Assembly (NCBI RefSeq): GCF_035917455.1
Contig: NZ_CP109078.1
Span: 682,001 to 746,000, forward strand
Length of the DNA: 64,000 nt
Reading direction: 5' to 3'
DNA from: Micromonospora sp. NBC_01796
GTDB taxonomy: Bacteria; Actinomycetota; Actinomycetes; Mycobacteriales; Micromonosporaceae
In this document: one piece after another, positions 43,084 through 51,158 of the stretch
Layout: every line of letters begins with the position of its first letter
How positions within the stretch are numbered: position 1 is the stretch's first letter
Program-made: the position numbers and the translations under genes
Notes under the pieces: generated by a model
Told to the model about the DNA's origin: nothing
The model's input: only the letters and a program-made list of their open reading frames with translations
Databases searched by the model: none

Positions 43084-44013
43084 ATGCTGGAGCGCCACGA
43101 GATCGAGACCTTCCTGACGCTCGCCGAGGAGCTGCACTTCGGTCGTACCGCCGAACGCCTGCGAGTGACCACCGGCCGGATCAGCCACGTCATCAGGAAG
43201 CTGGAACGGCGGATCGGGGCTCCGCTGTTCGAGCGCACCAGTCGGGTCGTCCGCATCACGCCCATCGGCCGGCAGTTGGCCGACGACCTGGCCCCGCTGG
43301 TCGAGCAGATGGACACGGCGCTGCGCCGAGCCGTAGAGGCGGGCCGTGGCGTGACCGGCCAGCTCCGGGTGGCGTTCCTCGGTGAGTACCTGGCACCGGT
43401 GCTGCTCAAGGCGGTGAGGTTGTTCACCGCCCGGCACCCCGACTGCGACGTGGACGTACGCGAGGTGCAACTGTCCAGCTCACGGGCCAGCCTGTTGGAC
43501 GGCTCGATCGACATCCTCGTCGCCTCGTACCCGTTCGACGGCATGGCTCGCGGGCCCGCGCTCATGGTGGAACGGCGCGTCCTGGCCGTCGCCGCGACCC
43601 ACCCGCTGGCGGATGCCGAATCGGTCTCGCTGGAGGTGCTCGCCGACCATCCGGTGGTCCAGTACCCGGCGATTACGTCGGCGGCGTTCAAGCGGGACCG
43701 GACACCCGAGCACACGCCGGATGGCCGCCCCACCATGAAGGGCCCGCACGGCAACACCTTCTCCGAGATGCTGTCACTCGTCGCGATGGGCCGGGGCGTG
43801 CTGCCGGTGGGCGAGCAGACCGAGCGCTACTACCCTCGCCCCGACATCGTCTACGTACCGATCCACGACGCCCCGCCCATCGAACGAGGACCGATCTGGC
43901 TGGAGGCGAACACGACCACCCGGATCCAGGAGTTCGTCCAGGCCGCGACGGACGCCAACCCGCCGATCCCCCAACCGGCGGTGCCGAACGGTCCGCGCCT
44001 GACAACCGGATAG
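43084..44013 (+). CDS. LysR family transcriptional regulator
   Basis: 309 aa from ATG 43084; earlier in-frame codons lack a ribosome site. HTH residues ~1-60: ERHEIETFLTLAEELHFGRT and TTGRISHVIRKLERRIGAPL. Substrate-binding domain from ~90 (QLRVAFLGEYLAPVLLKAV, IDILVASYPFDG). Divergent from DUF1801-VOC. The effector is unknown. Confidence 0.92.
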   Translation: MLERHEIETFLTLAEELHFGRTAERLRVTTGRISHVIRKLERRIGAPLFERTSRVVRITPIGRQLADDLAPLVEQMDTALRRAVEAGRGVTGQLRVAFLGEYLAPVLLKAVRLFTARHPDCDVDVREVQLSSSRASLLDGSIDILVASYPFDGMARGPALMVERRVLAVAATHPLADAESVSLEVLADHPVVQYPAITSAAFKRDRTPEHTPDGRPTMKGPHGNTFSEMLSLVAMGRGVLPVGEQTERYYPRPDIVYVPIHDAPPIERGPIWLEANTTTRIQEFVQAATDANPPIPQPAVPNGPRLTTG

Positions 44014-44015
44014 AC

Positions 44016-44037
44016 GCCGCCGTGGTGGTGCGGCGGC
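44016..44037. terminator. Weak hairpin between convergent genes
   Basis: GCCGCC (44016-44021) and GGCGGC (44032-44037) with a 10-nt loop, between the stops of the LysR gene and the CATRA-cyclase-TIR gene. Confidence 0.35.
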
Positions 44038-44039
44038 CA

Positions 44040-46361
44040 TCAGCGCCGCGGGCCGGCGGGTTCGTCCGGGTCGAACATCCTGGTGTACGCGTCCAGGTCA
44101 CGGAAGCGCGAGGTGTCCAGCCAGCGCGTACCGTCGGTGTCGACCGCGCACCCGGCGTTGCGCAACCGTTGGGCGATCTTGTGGATGTTCACCAGGTGCT
44201 GGTCCGGATCGGCGGTGAACCGGACGACATCGCGGCCGCCCAGGTGGGCAAACGGTCGCAGGTTGCCGATCTCGACCACGAGCGTCCGGTCGCGCCGCAG
44301 TGCGAGCGCCATCCCGGCCTCGAACAACACGTTCGGGCGGCTCTGCCCCATGGCCATCCGCTCGTACCGGTCATCGTCCGGATGCCGCAGGTCGGGATGG
44401 AGTACGGCGCCGTCGTCCGGGGTGAGGATCACGACGGCAGCCTGATTGTCCGCGAACGCCTGCTCGAACACCTCGCCGAGGAACGGCACCGGCTCCCCGG
44501 TCCGGGCGACGATCTCATTCCAGTCGTACGGGCGCAGGTCGAGCTCCCGGAGCAACTCGTACACCGCGCTGGCGGCCTGCCCGTCCCGACCGTGGATGAC
44601 AAAAACGTTCCGCTCGGTGCGACCCGCCGGGGCAACGGCCGGGCCGGGGTCCTGCGTGGGAGCGGCGGGTACGGCCGCACCGGTCCAGAGCCAGGCGCTG
44701 CCCTCGAAGGTCTTGTTCCGGACCTGGCACGGCTGGAACTCGTCGGCGGTCAGCCCGGGATGCCCCTCGCGGACGACGTCGAGGTGGAGCCGGTCCGAGA
44801 TCGCGGCGACGACGTCCGCCTCGGGATGGTGGACCGCCAGTGCGCGCAGTGGTGCGCTGTCGAGCAGGCGCCCGACCTCGATGACGGTGCCGCCGCTGAA
44901 CCCGATCGCGCTCGCGGCGATCGGACCGGCGGCGACCGAGAGCCGCATCCGGATCCGGGCCTCGGGATGCGCCGCGTTGTCCCGTACGAGTTCGGCACGC
45001 CAACCGTGCAGCAACTCGGGCAGGATCCGGTGCACCTCCAACCCGGCCGGAAGGACAACCAGCATGCCGTCCCCGGCATCCTGTCGGTCGGTGTCGTCCA
45101 GCCGCAGGCCGGTCCGCCGGACCACCCGCTCGACCAGTGCCGCCACCCGGGTCTGCACCACCGCCTGCTGCTGCGCGGATCGGCTGCTGTAGCTGATGAC
45201 GTCGATACCGAAGCCGATCCGGTGGTCGTAGCGCTCGCTGCGGGAGGCCGGCGGATCGGGCACCGGCGGGTTGAGCACCGGTGACCACGACGGTACGGGC
45301 GGCGCTGGCGCCGTACCGGTGATGGCCCGGAGCCGCTCGGCTCGCTCACGGGTCGCTTCGAGGTACTCCGCGTCGTCCTGGAGCTGCTCGGTCAGCCAGT
45401 CACCGAGCACCGCGTCGGTGGGCATCCGCTCGGTCAGCAGCGCGCCCATGTCGGCGCGTGCGATGTCGACACTCCGCCTCATCCGGCGCAGCCGCTCCAG
45501 CACCGCGATGAGTTCGGCCTCGTCGGCGGCGAGCGCGCTCGCCTCGGTGGCCCGGTCGGCACCACCGGAGGAGGTCCGCAGCAACTCGGTCAGCCGGTCC
45601 AGCCGCTCGACCACGCGCTCGCGCAGCCGGCGCAGTTCCCGCCCGTCGCCGTACACCCGGGAGTGGTAGCGAAGCTTGGCGGCATGCATGAGGTAACGGG
45701 CCAGTGGCGGGAGCGAGGTCTCCCCCTCGTTCCAGGTGAACCGGCTGAGCCGGACGTCCTCGTCCGGACGGGCCAGCACCACGAGTCGCCGGTGCGGATG
45801 GTCGCCGCGCGGGGTCGCCTCCCAGACCGCGAAGTCGTTCACGGTTCTGGACTGCGTCCACCAGGCGGCGGCGTCATCGTCCTGGCTGGGCAGGGCTGCG
45901 CGGACGTCGACCTTCGCCGGGTCGGCGGCCTTGGCCTGGTAGACGGTCGCCACCCCGAGCAGCGCACCGAGGTCCCGTCCGGCCAGCAGCCGCCACCAGC
46001 GGGCGAACTCCGGCCAGGTCGGCGGTGCCGCGGACCCGATACCCCGGCGGGACCGGGGCGGGGCGGTCGGCGACGCCATGGCCAGCGACACGCTGAGCAC
46101 GTCGTGTTCCTTGCGGACGAGCGCCTGGAAGGAGAGCGGGTCCTGCAGTCCGGCGAGCGCGCCGTCCGGCTCGGCCCGGGGGTCCTCCGGCCACCGGGTG
46201 CTCAGCCGGACTCCGGCGATTGCCCGGGTCATGCCGAGGTCGTCCCGGCAGTCGCTCCACAGCCGGCGGAGCTGACTCAGGGCCGTCTCCGCGTACGGTC
46301 CGGTCAGTGGTGCGAACAGGTGGGCGATGAACTCCTGCTCAACGGGCTGGTTCGTCGCCAT
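44040..46361 (-). CDS. CATRA-N / cyclase-like / TIR-like fusion protein
   Basis: 773 aa from ATG 46361, preferred to ATG 46367, which touches the ribosome site. Residues ~1-330 match CATRA-N (EFIAHLFAPLTGPYAETALS, PLARYLMHAAKLRYHSRVYG). Residues ~380-570 are nucleotidyl-cyclase-like: Asp387 in GIDVISYS and Asp431 in AGDGMLVV, 44 apart as in class III cyclases. Residues ~585-740 are a TIR-like (CAP12-type) domain: NVFVIHGRDG, VVILTPDDGAV and NVLFEAGMAL with Glu681 at the NADase position. It overlaps the small gene by 23 nt. A cyclase and TIR in one chain suggests in-cis signalling to NAD loss; untested. Confidence 0.85.
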   Translation of the reverse strand: MATNQPVEQEFIAHLFAPLTGPYAETALSQLRRLWSDCRDDLGMTRAIAGVRLSTRWPEDPRAEPDGALAGLQDPLSFQALVRKEHDVLSVSLAMASPTAPPRSRRGIGSAAPPTWPEFARWWRLLAGRDLGALLGVATVYQAKAADPAKVDVRAALPSQDDDAAAWWTQSRTVNDFAVWEATPRGDHPHRRLVVLARPDEDVRLSRFTWNEGETSLPPLARYLMHAAKLRYHSRVYGDGRELRRLRERVVERLDRLTELLRTSSGGADRATEASALAADEAELIAVLERLRRMRRSVDIARADMGALLTERMPTDAVLGDWLTEQLQDDAEYLEATRERAERLRAITGTAPAPPVPSWSPVLNPPVPDPPASRSERYDHRIGFGIDVISYSSRSAQQQAVVQTRVAALVERVVRRTGLRLDDTDRQDAGDGMLVVLPAGLEVHRILPELLHGWRAELVRDNAAHPEARIRMRLSVAAGPIAASAIGFSGGTVIEVGRLLDSAPLRALAVHHPEADVVAAISDRLHLDVVREGHPGLTADEFQPCQVRNKTFEGSAWLWTGAAVPAAPTQDPGPAVAPAGRTERNVFVIHGRDGQAASAVYELLRELDLRPYDWNEIVARTGEPVPFLGEVFEQAFADNQAAVVILTPDDGAVLHPDLRHPDDDRYERMAMGQSRPNVLFEAGMALALRRDRTLVVEIGNLRPFAHLGGRDVVRFTADPDQHLVNIHKIAQRLRNAGCAVDTDGTRWLDTSRFRDLDAYTRMFDPDEPAGPRR

Positions 46362-46740
46362 GGTCATCCCTCGTCGGTTCCGCTCCGGCGCGCTGGCTCG
46401 AGCGCTCGTCGACGAGCCGGTGCACCAGCTCGTTCTGTCGCTCCAGGGTTTTCGGCTGGATGCCGGTGACGGCGGCACTACCAACCCAGATGATCCGCTC
46501 CGGCCCGTTCAGCTCCAGATCCGTGATCGCCTCACGCAGACTGTCGCCGTCACCTGCGGTGAGAGCCTCGTCGACCCGCTCCAGGATCTCCTGGAGCCGT
46601 GCCCAGCGTTGCGGGGTCAGCTCCCACAGCACCAGGTCACGCAGCACGTCCAGGGCGTCTTCGACGGTTTCGGCGTCGACGGGCCCGAACCTGTCCACGT
46701 GGCGACCGTGGTCACCGGGCCACGGACCCCGGCCGCCCAC
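46339..46740 (-). CDS. CATRA system-associated small protein
   Basis: 133 aa from GTG 46740 (GGAG 5 nt before). ETVEDALDVLRDLVLWELTP then QRWARLQEILERVDEALTAG, SLREAITDLELNGPERIIWV match the small helical partner found in CATRA systems. No membrane segment. It lies between TPR-CHAT and CATRA genes, overlapping the latter, and its start overlaps a TAG (TAGTG) that ends an in-frame extension of the CHAT gene. Its role is unknown; an adaptor is plausible. Confidence 0.75.
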   Translation of the reverse strand: MGGRGPWPGDHGRHVDRFGPVDAETVEDALDVLRDLVLWELTPQRWARLQEILERVDEALTAGDGDSLREAITDLELNGPERIIWVGSAAVTGIQPKTLERQNELVHRLVDERSSQRAGAEPTRDDHGDEPAR

Positions 46741-46742
46741 TA

Positions 46743-46898
46743 GTCTCCGCCCACTGGCTGCTGTCCGGCTGTCGGCATGGTCGGCTCCGTCCCGCTGATC
46801 GGCATGGTCCGTTCCAACTCACTGATCCGCATGGTCCGTTCCGTTCCACTGGTTCGACAGCCGCGATGGCACATACGGGCGGCGGACGCCGTGGTCCG
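46743..46898 (-). other. In-frame open extension beyond the CHAT stop, with 27-bp repeats
   Basis: After the TGA at 46901-46899 the CHAT reading frame stays open for 52 codons, encoding repeated RT/PT-M units (ERTMRISEL, ERTMPISGT, EPTMPTAGQ), and ends in TAG 46742-46740, which overlaps the GTG of the small gene. It may be a remnant of a longer CHAT C-terminus or a readthrough product; neither is shown. Confidence 0.4.
46773..46853. repeat. Three imperfect 27-bp tandem repeats
   Basis: Units 46773-46799, 46800-46826 and 46827-46853 share CGCATGGTCCGTTCC-like cores ending CTGAT or CTGGT. Twenty-seven bases keep frame, so the array encodes nine-residue repeats in the CHAT frame. Adjacent units with no spacers, so not CRISPR. 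Confidence 0.75.
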
Positions 46899-49800
46899 TC
46901 AGGGGCCGATGTGTACGTGTGCGGCCCACATCCGGGGCCGGCGGGCGTAGCGTCTGCGCAGCGCCGTTACCGCCCGGTGGACCGCTTCGGCGGGTGGGGT
47001 GTCGTGCAGCGACGTGTAGACCGCGTCAGCCATGGTCAGCGCGACCCGGTCGGTGACCGGCCACAGGGTGCCGATCACATGACGGAAGCCGGCGAGGTGG
47101 AACGCGGACGACAGGTGGATCACCTCGTCCGGCAGCACGTCGCCGGCCGTCGCCGTCGAGCAGGCCGACAGGTAGGCCAGGTGCGCGTCCTGCCGATTCA
47201 GGCCGATCAGCTGCCGTACGGTGAGGTCGCCGCCGGTGAGGGCGAGGTAGCTCTCCGACGGATCGGCCGGGTTGGTGAAGCCATGGCAGATCAGGTGGGC
47301 CCACTCGCTGTCGGCGAGGGCTGCCAGTACGCCGTCGACGGTCGCCTCACCGTCGACGAGCACCCGTGCGGTGCCGGCGAAGCTCTCCCACACCTTGGTC
47401 GTCTCGGCGGGCGCGGACAGGAAGGCACCGTGGGGCGAGTCCGCGACCGCGACGACAACGGGCGCCCGTACGGCCCGCGGCGGGGTCACGGACTCGCCGG
47501 ACCGGTACGCACGCAGCGCCGCCGCCGTCGGCAGATAGGAGCTGACCACCTGCTCGTGGACGCTCCTCCCCGGCTGGTCGGCACATCCGGAGGCGTGCAG
47601 CGGCAGGGCGACCAGCGGGCCGGTCGGCACCCACCAGACACGTGCGGGACGGTCCGCCCGCAGGGCGAGCCGGTCGATCACCGGACCGGTGACGTGCTGC
47701 CAGAGCCATTCCAGGGTCTCGGTGAGCAACCCGTCGTGGGTGCTCGGGTCGGTCGCGGCGGACAGCGCCTCGGCCCGCTCCCGTACGGCCTCGACACCGA
47801 GGGTGGGTAGCGGAAGCAGGTCGACTCCGTCGGCGTCGAGCAGCAGCGCGTCGCTGCGGAACCGGGAGACGTTGACGAGGACGATGGTCCCCTGCCCGGG
47901 AGCGGGCAGGATGGCCCCGATCTCGGGTGGCTGGAGGAACCCGCCGAGTCCGGGCAGGGCCCGGATCCGGGCGACCGTCTCCTCCCACTCGTCGGCGAGG
48001 CGGTGGCGCAGGTCGGTGACCGGATCCGCGCCCCGAGGGTCCTGGATCAGCCGTCCGGTGTTGTCCGCGTCGAGCAGCGCGCCGATCCGGCTGAACCGGT
48101 CGGCGAGGTCCGGACGGAGCGTACGGACCCGGGTCAGGTCCTGCCGGGACTGCAGGGACTGGGCCAGCAGCACCGCCCGTCCCTGCTCCAGCAGGGCGAC
48201 CGCCCGGTACGGGTCGCCGGTCTCGATCGCGGCAGCCGCGGCGTCGCGTACCGCTCCGTTGAACCGGGCGAGTTGGGACTGCCTGCTGGATCGCGCGATC
48301 CGCTGTCCGGCGAGCCGGACCACCAGGGAGACCGCCTCCGCGAGGCATTCCAACGCGGCCGGCCAGTTGCCCGCTGCCACGAAGATCTCACCCGCGCCCA
48401 TCGCGCTCGTCGCCCGTACCGGGGTCGGCGCGGCCCGTACGCCGGCGGCCCGACGGTGCGCCCACGCCGCCTCCAGACGGTCCGACTCGTCGCCGGTGAT
48501 GCCGAAGCGGACGGCGAGCGCCGCGCCGAGGTTCTTCAGCGCCACCGCGGCCCGCGCCGGGTCGGCCGGCAGCGGGTCGCTCGCGGCTCGCGCGGATGCC
48601 ACCGTGGCGCTGGCGTCCTCGCCCCGTCCGGAGTGCAGCGCCTTGCGCCGCTGGGCGTTCGCCAGGTTGCCGAGGTACCGGCTGCGCATCGGGTGCGCGG
48701 GGCCGGCAGTTGCCACCGCCTCCGTGCAGTACCTGATCGCGGCGTCGATGTCGACGGGGTCGCCGGTGCGCTCGAAGCGCAGGGTGAGGGAGGCGCCGAG
48801 GTTGCTGAGCCAGCCCGGCCGGTCGAGGTGTTCCGGACCGGTGGTCGACACGCAGGCCAGCTCGGTGGTGATCGCCGCGTCGAGGTCCGCCAGCGCGCCG
48901 GTCCGCTGGAACCGGGTCACCCGTGCGGTGGCCATCGCGGAGAGATGGACCCCGTGGCCGACGTGCCCCGGTGGGCTCGCGGCCACCGCCTCCTCGGTGG
49001 CCCGTACCGCCTCGTCGATGTCCTCCAGGTCGCCGAAGTGGTTGAACCGCATGATGAGTGCCTGACCCAGGTTCGAGTGGTGCCCGGCTCGGTCGGCCGA
49101 GCCGCCGGCGGCCCGGACCGCGTCCCGGAAGGTCTGTACGGCACGGTCGAGGTCGGCTCGGTCCCCGACGTGACCGAAACGTTGGCCCAGCGCACCGCCG
49201 AGGTTCGACAGGTACGCGGCGCGCAGTGCCGTCGGCTGCCGGCCGAGGACGTCCGGCCGCCCGACGACCAGGTCCATCAGGTCGATCGCCCGGTCGAGGT
49301 AGGACCGCTCCCCCGTGGCCAGGTACGCGACGCTGTAGGTGTTGGCAAGGTTGGACGGCCACTCGGGTCGTTCTGCCGCACGTGGTGCCTCGCGCAGCGC
49401 CGCCTCCCCCGCCTCGATGGCCTCGTCCAGGTGCGCCCGGCTCCCGACCACGAACAGGACCTGCAGGATGACCCCGAGGTTCGACAGCAGTCCGGCCCGC
49501 TCGACCGGTGGGAGTTCGCCGGCCAGTGCCCGCCGGGTCACCGATACCGCCTGCTCCAGGTCGGCGGGATCGCCCAGGTGCTCGAAGCGGGTACGCAGGG
49601 CGTCCCCCAGATTCGCCAGCGCGTACGGATCTCCGCCGGCCGCCGCACGCGACAGTACGTCGACAGCCTCCTTGATGAACTGCCGGTCGTGCGTCAGCTC
49701 GAAGAGGTTGGCCAGCGTCCCGCCCAGCATGTTCAGCACCGAGTCCCGGATCTCGGCCGTCACCCAGGGCATCGTCAGGTCGGCACGGCTCAGCAGTTCT

Positions 49801-49916
49801 GCCGCTTCCTGCTGCCCGGCGAGATCGAACCGCCGCTCCGGGTCGGTCACGATAGCCATGGCGGCCGAGATCATGGCGAGGAACTCGTCGGGGTCGGCGT
49901 ACTCGCGGGCGGTCAT
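46899..49916 (-). CDS. TPR-CHAT caspase-like protease of CATRA system
   Basis: 1005 aa from ATG 49916, CGGAGGCGCAG before. About 600 residues of TPR units (ALANLGDALRTRFEHLGDPA, YLSNLGGALGQRFGHVGDRA, WLSNLGASLTLRFERTGDP) lead into a CHAT domain (~660-1005) with the caspase dyad His878 in HLICHGF and Cys919 in LSACSTATAG. Proteases of this architecture are activated through their TPRs and cut partner proteins in conflict systems. First gene of the three-gene minus operon. The usual C-terminus HIGP precedes the stop, but the frame remains open beyond it. Confidence 0.92.
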   Translation of the reverse strand: MTAREYADPDEFLAMISAAMAIVTDPERRFDLAGQQEAAELLSRADLTMPWVTAEIRDSVLNMLGGTLANLFELTHDRQFIKEAVDVLSRAAAGGDPYALANLGDALRTRFEHLGDPADLEQAVSVTRRALAGELPPVERAGLLSNLGVILQVLFVVGSRAHLDEAIEAGEAALREAPRAAERPEWPSNLANTYSVAYLATGERSYLDRAIDLMDLVVGRPDVLGRQPTALRAAYLSNLGGALGQRFGHVGDRADLDRAVQTFRDAVRAAGGSADRAGHHSNLGQALIMRFNHFGDLEDIDEAVRATEEAVAASPPGHVGHGVHLSAMATARVTRFQRTGALADLDAAITTELACVSTTGPEHLDRPGWLSNLGASLTLRFERTGDPVDIDAAIRYCTEAVATAGPAHPMRSRYLGNLANAQRRKALHSGRGEDASATVASARAASDPLPADPARAAVALKNLGAALAVRFGITGDESDRLEAAWAHRRAAGVRAAPTPVRATSAMGAGEIFVAAGNWPAALECLAEAVSLVVRLAGQRIARSSRQSQLARFNGAVRDAAAAAIETGDPYRAVALLEQGRAVLLAQSLQSRQDLTRVRTLRPDLADRFSRIGALLDADNTGRLIQDPRGADPVTDLRHRLADEWEETVARIRALPGLGGFLQPPEIGAILPAPGQGTIVLVNVSRFRSDALLLDADGVDLLPLPTLGVEAVRERAEALSAATDPSTHDGLLTETLEWLWQHVTGPVIDRLALRADRPARVWWVPTGPLVALPLHASGCADQPGRSVHEQVVSSYLPTAAALRAYRSGESVTPPRAVRAPVVVAVADSPHGAFLSAPAETTKVWESFAGTARVLVDGEATVDGVLAALADSEWAHLICHGFTNPADPSESYLALTGGDLTVRQLIGLNRQDAHLAYLSACSTATAGDVLPDEVIHLSSAFHLAGFRHVIGTLWPVTDRVALTMADAVYTSLHDTPPAEAVHRAVTALRRRYARRPRMWAAHVHIGP

Positions 49917-50151
49917 CTGCGCCTCCGATCAGGGGCGGTACGGGAAGCGCCACACAACGTCGACCTGGCCGTCATCCGAGCCGGCTTACGTCCTCACCAG
50001 GCATATGAGACAGCCGACGATGCTCGGACACTTCTTCATCTGATGGGTTGTCGGATCAACGGGTGGTCCAGACGCCGAACTTCCCGCCGGGCCCTGTGGC
50101 ACGGGGTCCGGATCGGAGGCGGTCGCGCCGCCTCGGCCCGGATACGAAGTA

Positions 50152-50175
50152 GCCGGGCCCTGAACGGGGCCCGGC
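50152..50175 (-). terminator. Strong hairpin terminator
   Basis: GCCGGGCCC (50152-50160) and GGGCCCGGC (50167-50175), perfect 9-bp arms with a 6-nt loop, 15 nt beyond the stop of the minus-strand secreted protein. No U-run. Confidence 0.6.
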
Positions 50176-50189
50176 CACCCAGAAACGCG

Positions 50190-50672
50190 TCAGGCGTCGT
50201 TGTAGACGTACGACGGAATGACGGTCACGCACACTCCGGCGCAGACTCGGAACGTCAGTCGACTGCCGTGGTAGCCGTAATCGCGTACCGTGCTGTCCTC
50301 GTAGTAGTCCTTGTTGCAGGCCGCCCATCCCGAACTTTGGCTGATGCACGTGCCGTCCCGGTACTCTTCCCAGTCGTTGGGCCCCCAGAGCTCGTTCGAC
50401 CACTCGATGGTTCCCTCGTCCCACCCCGGGCTCAGGTTGATCCACCACCGGTCGCCGTACTTCTGGAAGCAGCCCTGGATCGAACTGGTCGGCGTGCTGC
50501 GGCACACCTTCGCCTCGCTACCCGGCGTCGCGCGCTGGGCGAGGTTGACGTCGGGGTCGGGCGGCGGGACCGCGCCCGCCGGGCCGGTGACGGCGAGCGT
50601 CACCGCGAACACGCTCGCCAGCGTCAACAGAAGCAGCGTCCACCTGCGCCGAATCACACCTACGGACTCCAT
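50190..50672 (-). CDS. Secreted Cys-rich protein, function unknown
   Basis: 160 aa from ATG 50672 with AAGGAGGTCGG upstream. Signal peptide VIRRRWTLLLLTLASVFAVT ending near GAVPPPDPD. The mature part has six Cys (KVCRS, GCFQK, GTCISQ, AACNK, RVCAGVCV), probably disulfide-bonded, and is Trp/Tyr-rich (RWWINLSPGWDEG, NELWGPNDWEEYRDG). No known domain recognised. Single-gene unit with its own terminator. Confidence 0.82.
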   Translation of the reverse strand: MESVGVIRRRWTLLLLTLASVFAVTLAVTGPAGAVPPPDPDVNLAQRATPGSEAKVCRSTPTSSIQGCFQKYGDRWWINLSPGWDEGTIEWSNELWGPNDWEEYRDGTCISQSSGWAACNKDYYEDSTVRDYGYHGSRLTFRVCAGVCVTVIPSYVYNDA

Positions 50673-51158
50673 GCCGACCTCCTTCGATGCTCCACGCTGA
50701 TTCCTGCGCCCCACTTTTCCTCCAACCCGTCGCGAAAACCGTGACACCGCACGCCACACGATCGCCTTCCGCGACCGCTCTCATGTCGATTGGCGGATTT
50801 GACCCTCTGGAACAGAGACGCCACCGAGCCGTGCATGTGGCCCTCCTCCGGTGACTGGTTCGCCAACGGGATCGGGCGTCGCGGCTCAGCGTAGGAACGC
50901 GGTACGGCGGTTCACCACCGTCGATGCATGTCCCGGACAGCGCACGCCTGTCCGGCCTGTTCAAAGGCTTGCCTGATCTTGTCCCAGACAGGCAACGCCC
51001 GACGGACGACCCGTGGAGCATTGCCCGCAACCACCATTGCGGACATGATCGGGTACGCAATCAATGGAGCGAGCACCGATTCACCGTCGTCGCCCGGCGC
51101 AGGAGCAGGGTCGGGCCTGAGCAGGAGTTCGGGTGGGTGTCGAACGTAGGATGCTTGG
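50673..51158. other. Intergenic gap without a convincing gene
   Basis: Nearly 490 bases between the divergent secreted-protein and LuxR genes. Small open frames (for example 50924-51187) have no ribosome site and arginine-rich composition. Promoters for both genes must be here; no clear operator seen. Confidence 0.4.

Noticed and set aside
46773-46853. Short tandem repeats as a CRISPR array
   Set aside because: Units are adjacent with no unique spacers, and no cas genes are present.
48003-50744. 913-codon plus-strand open frame across the TPR-CHAT gene
   Set aside because: Shadow of the TPR repeats on the other strand; CHAT catalytic motifs support the minus strand.
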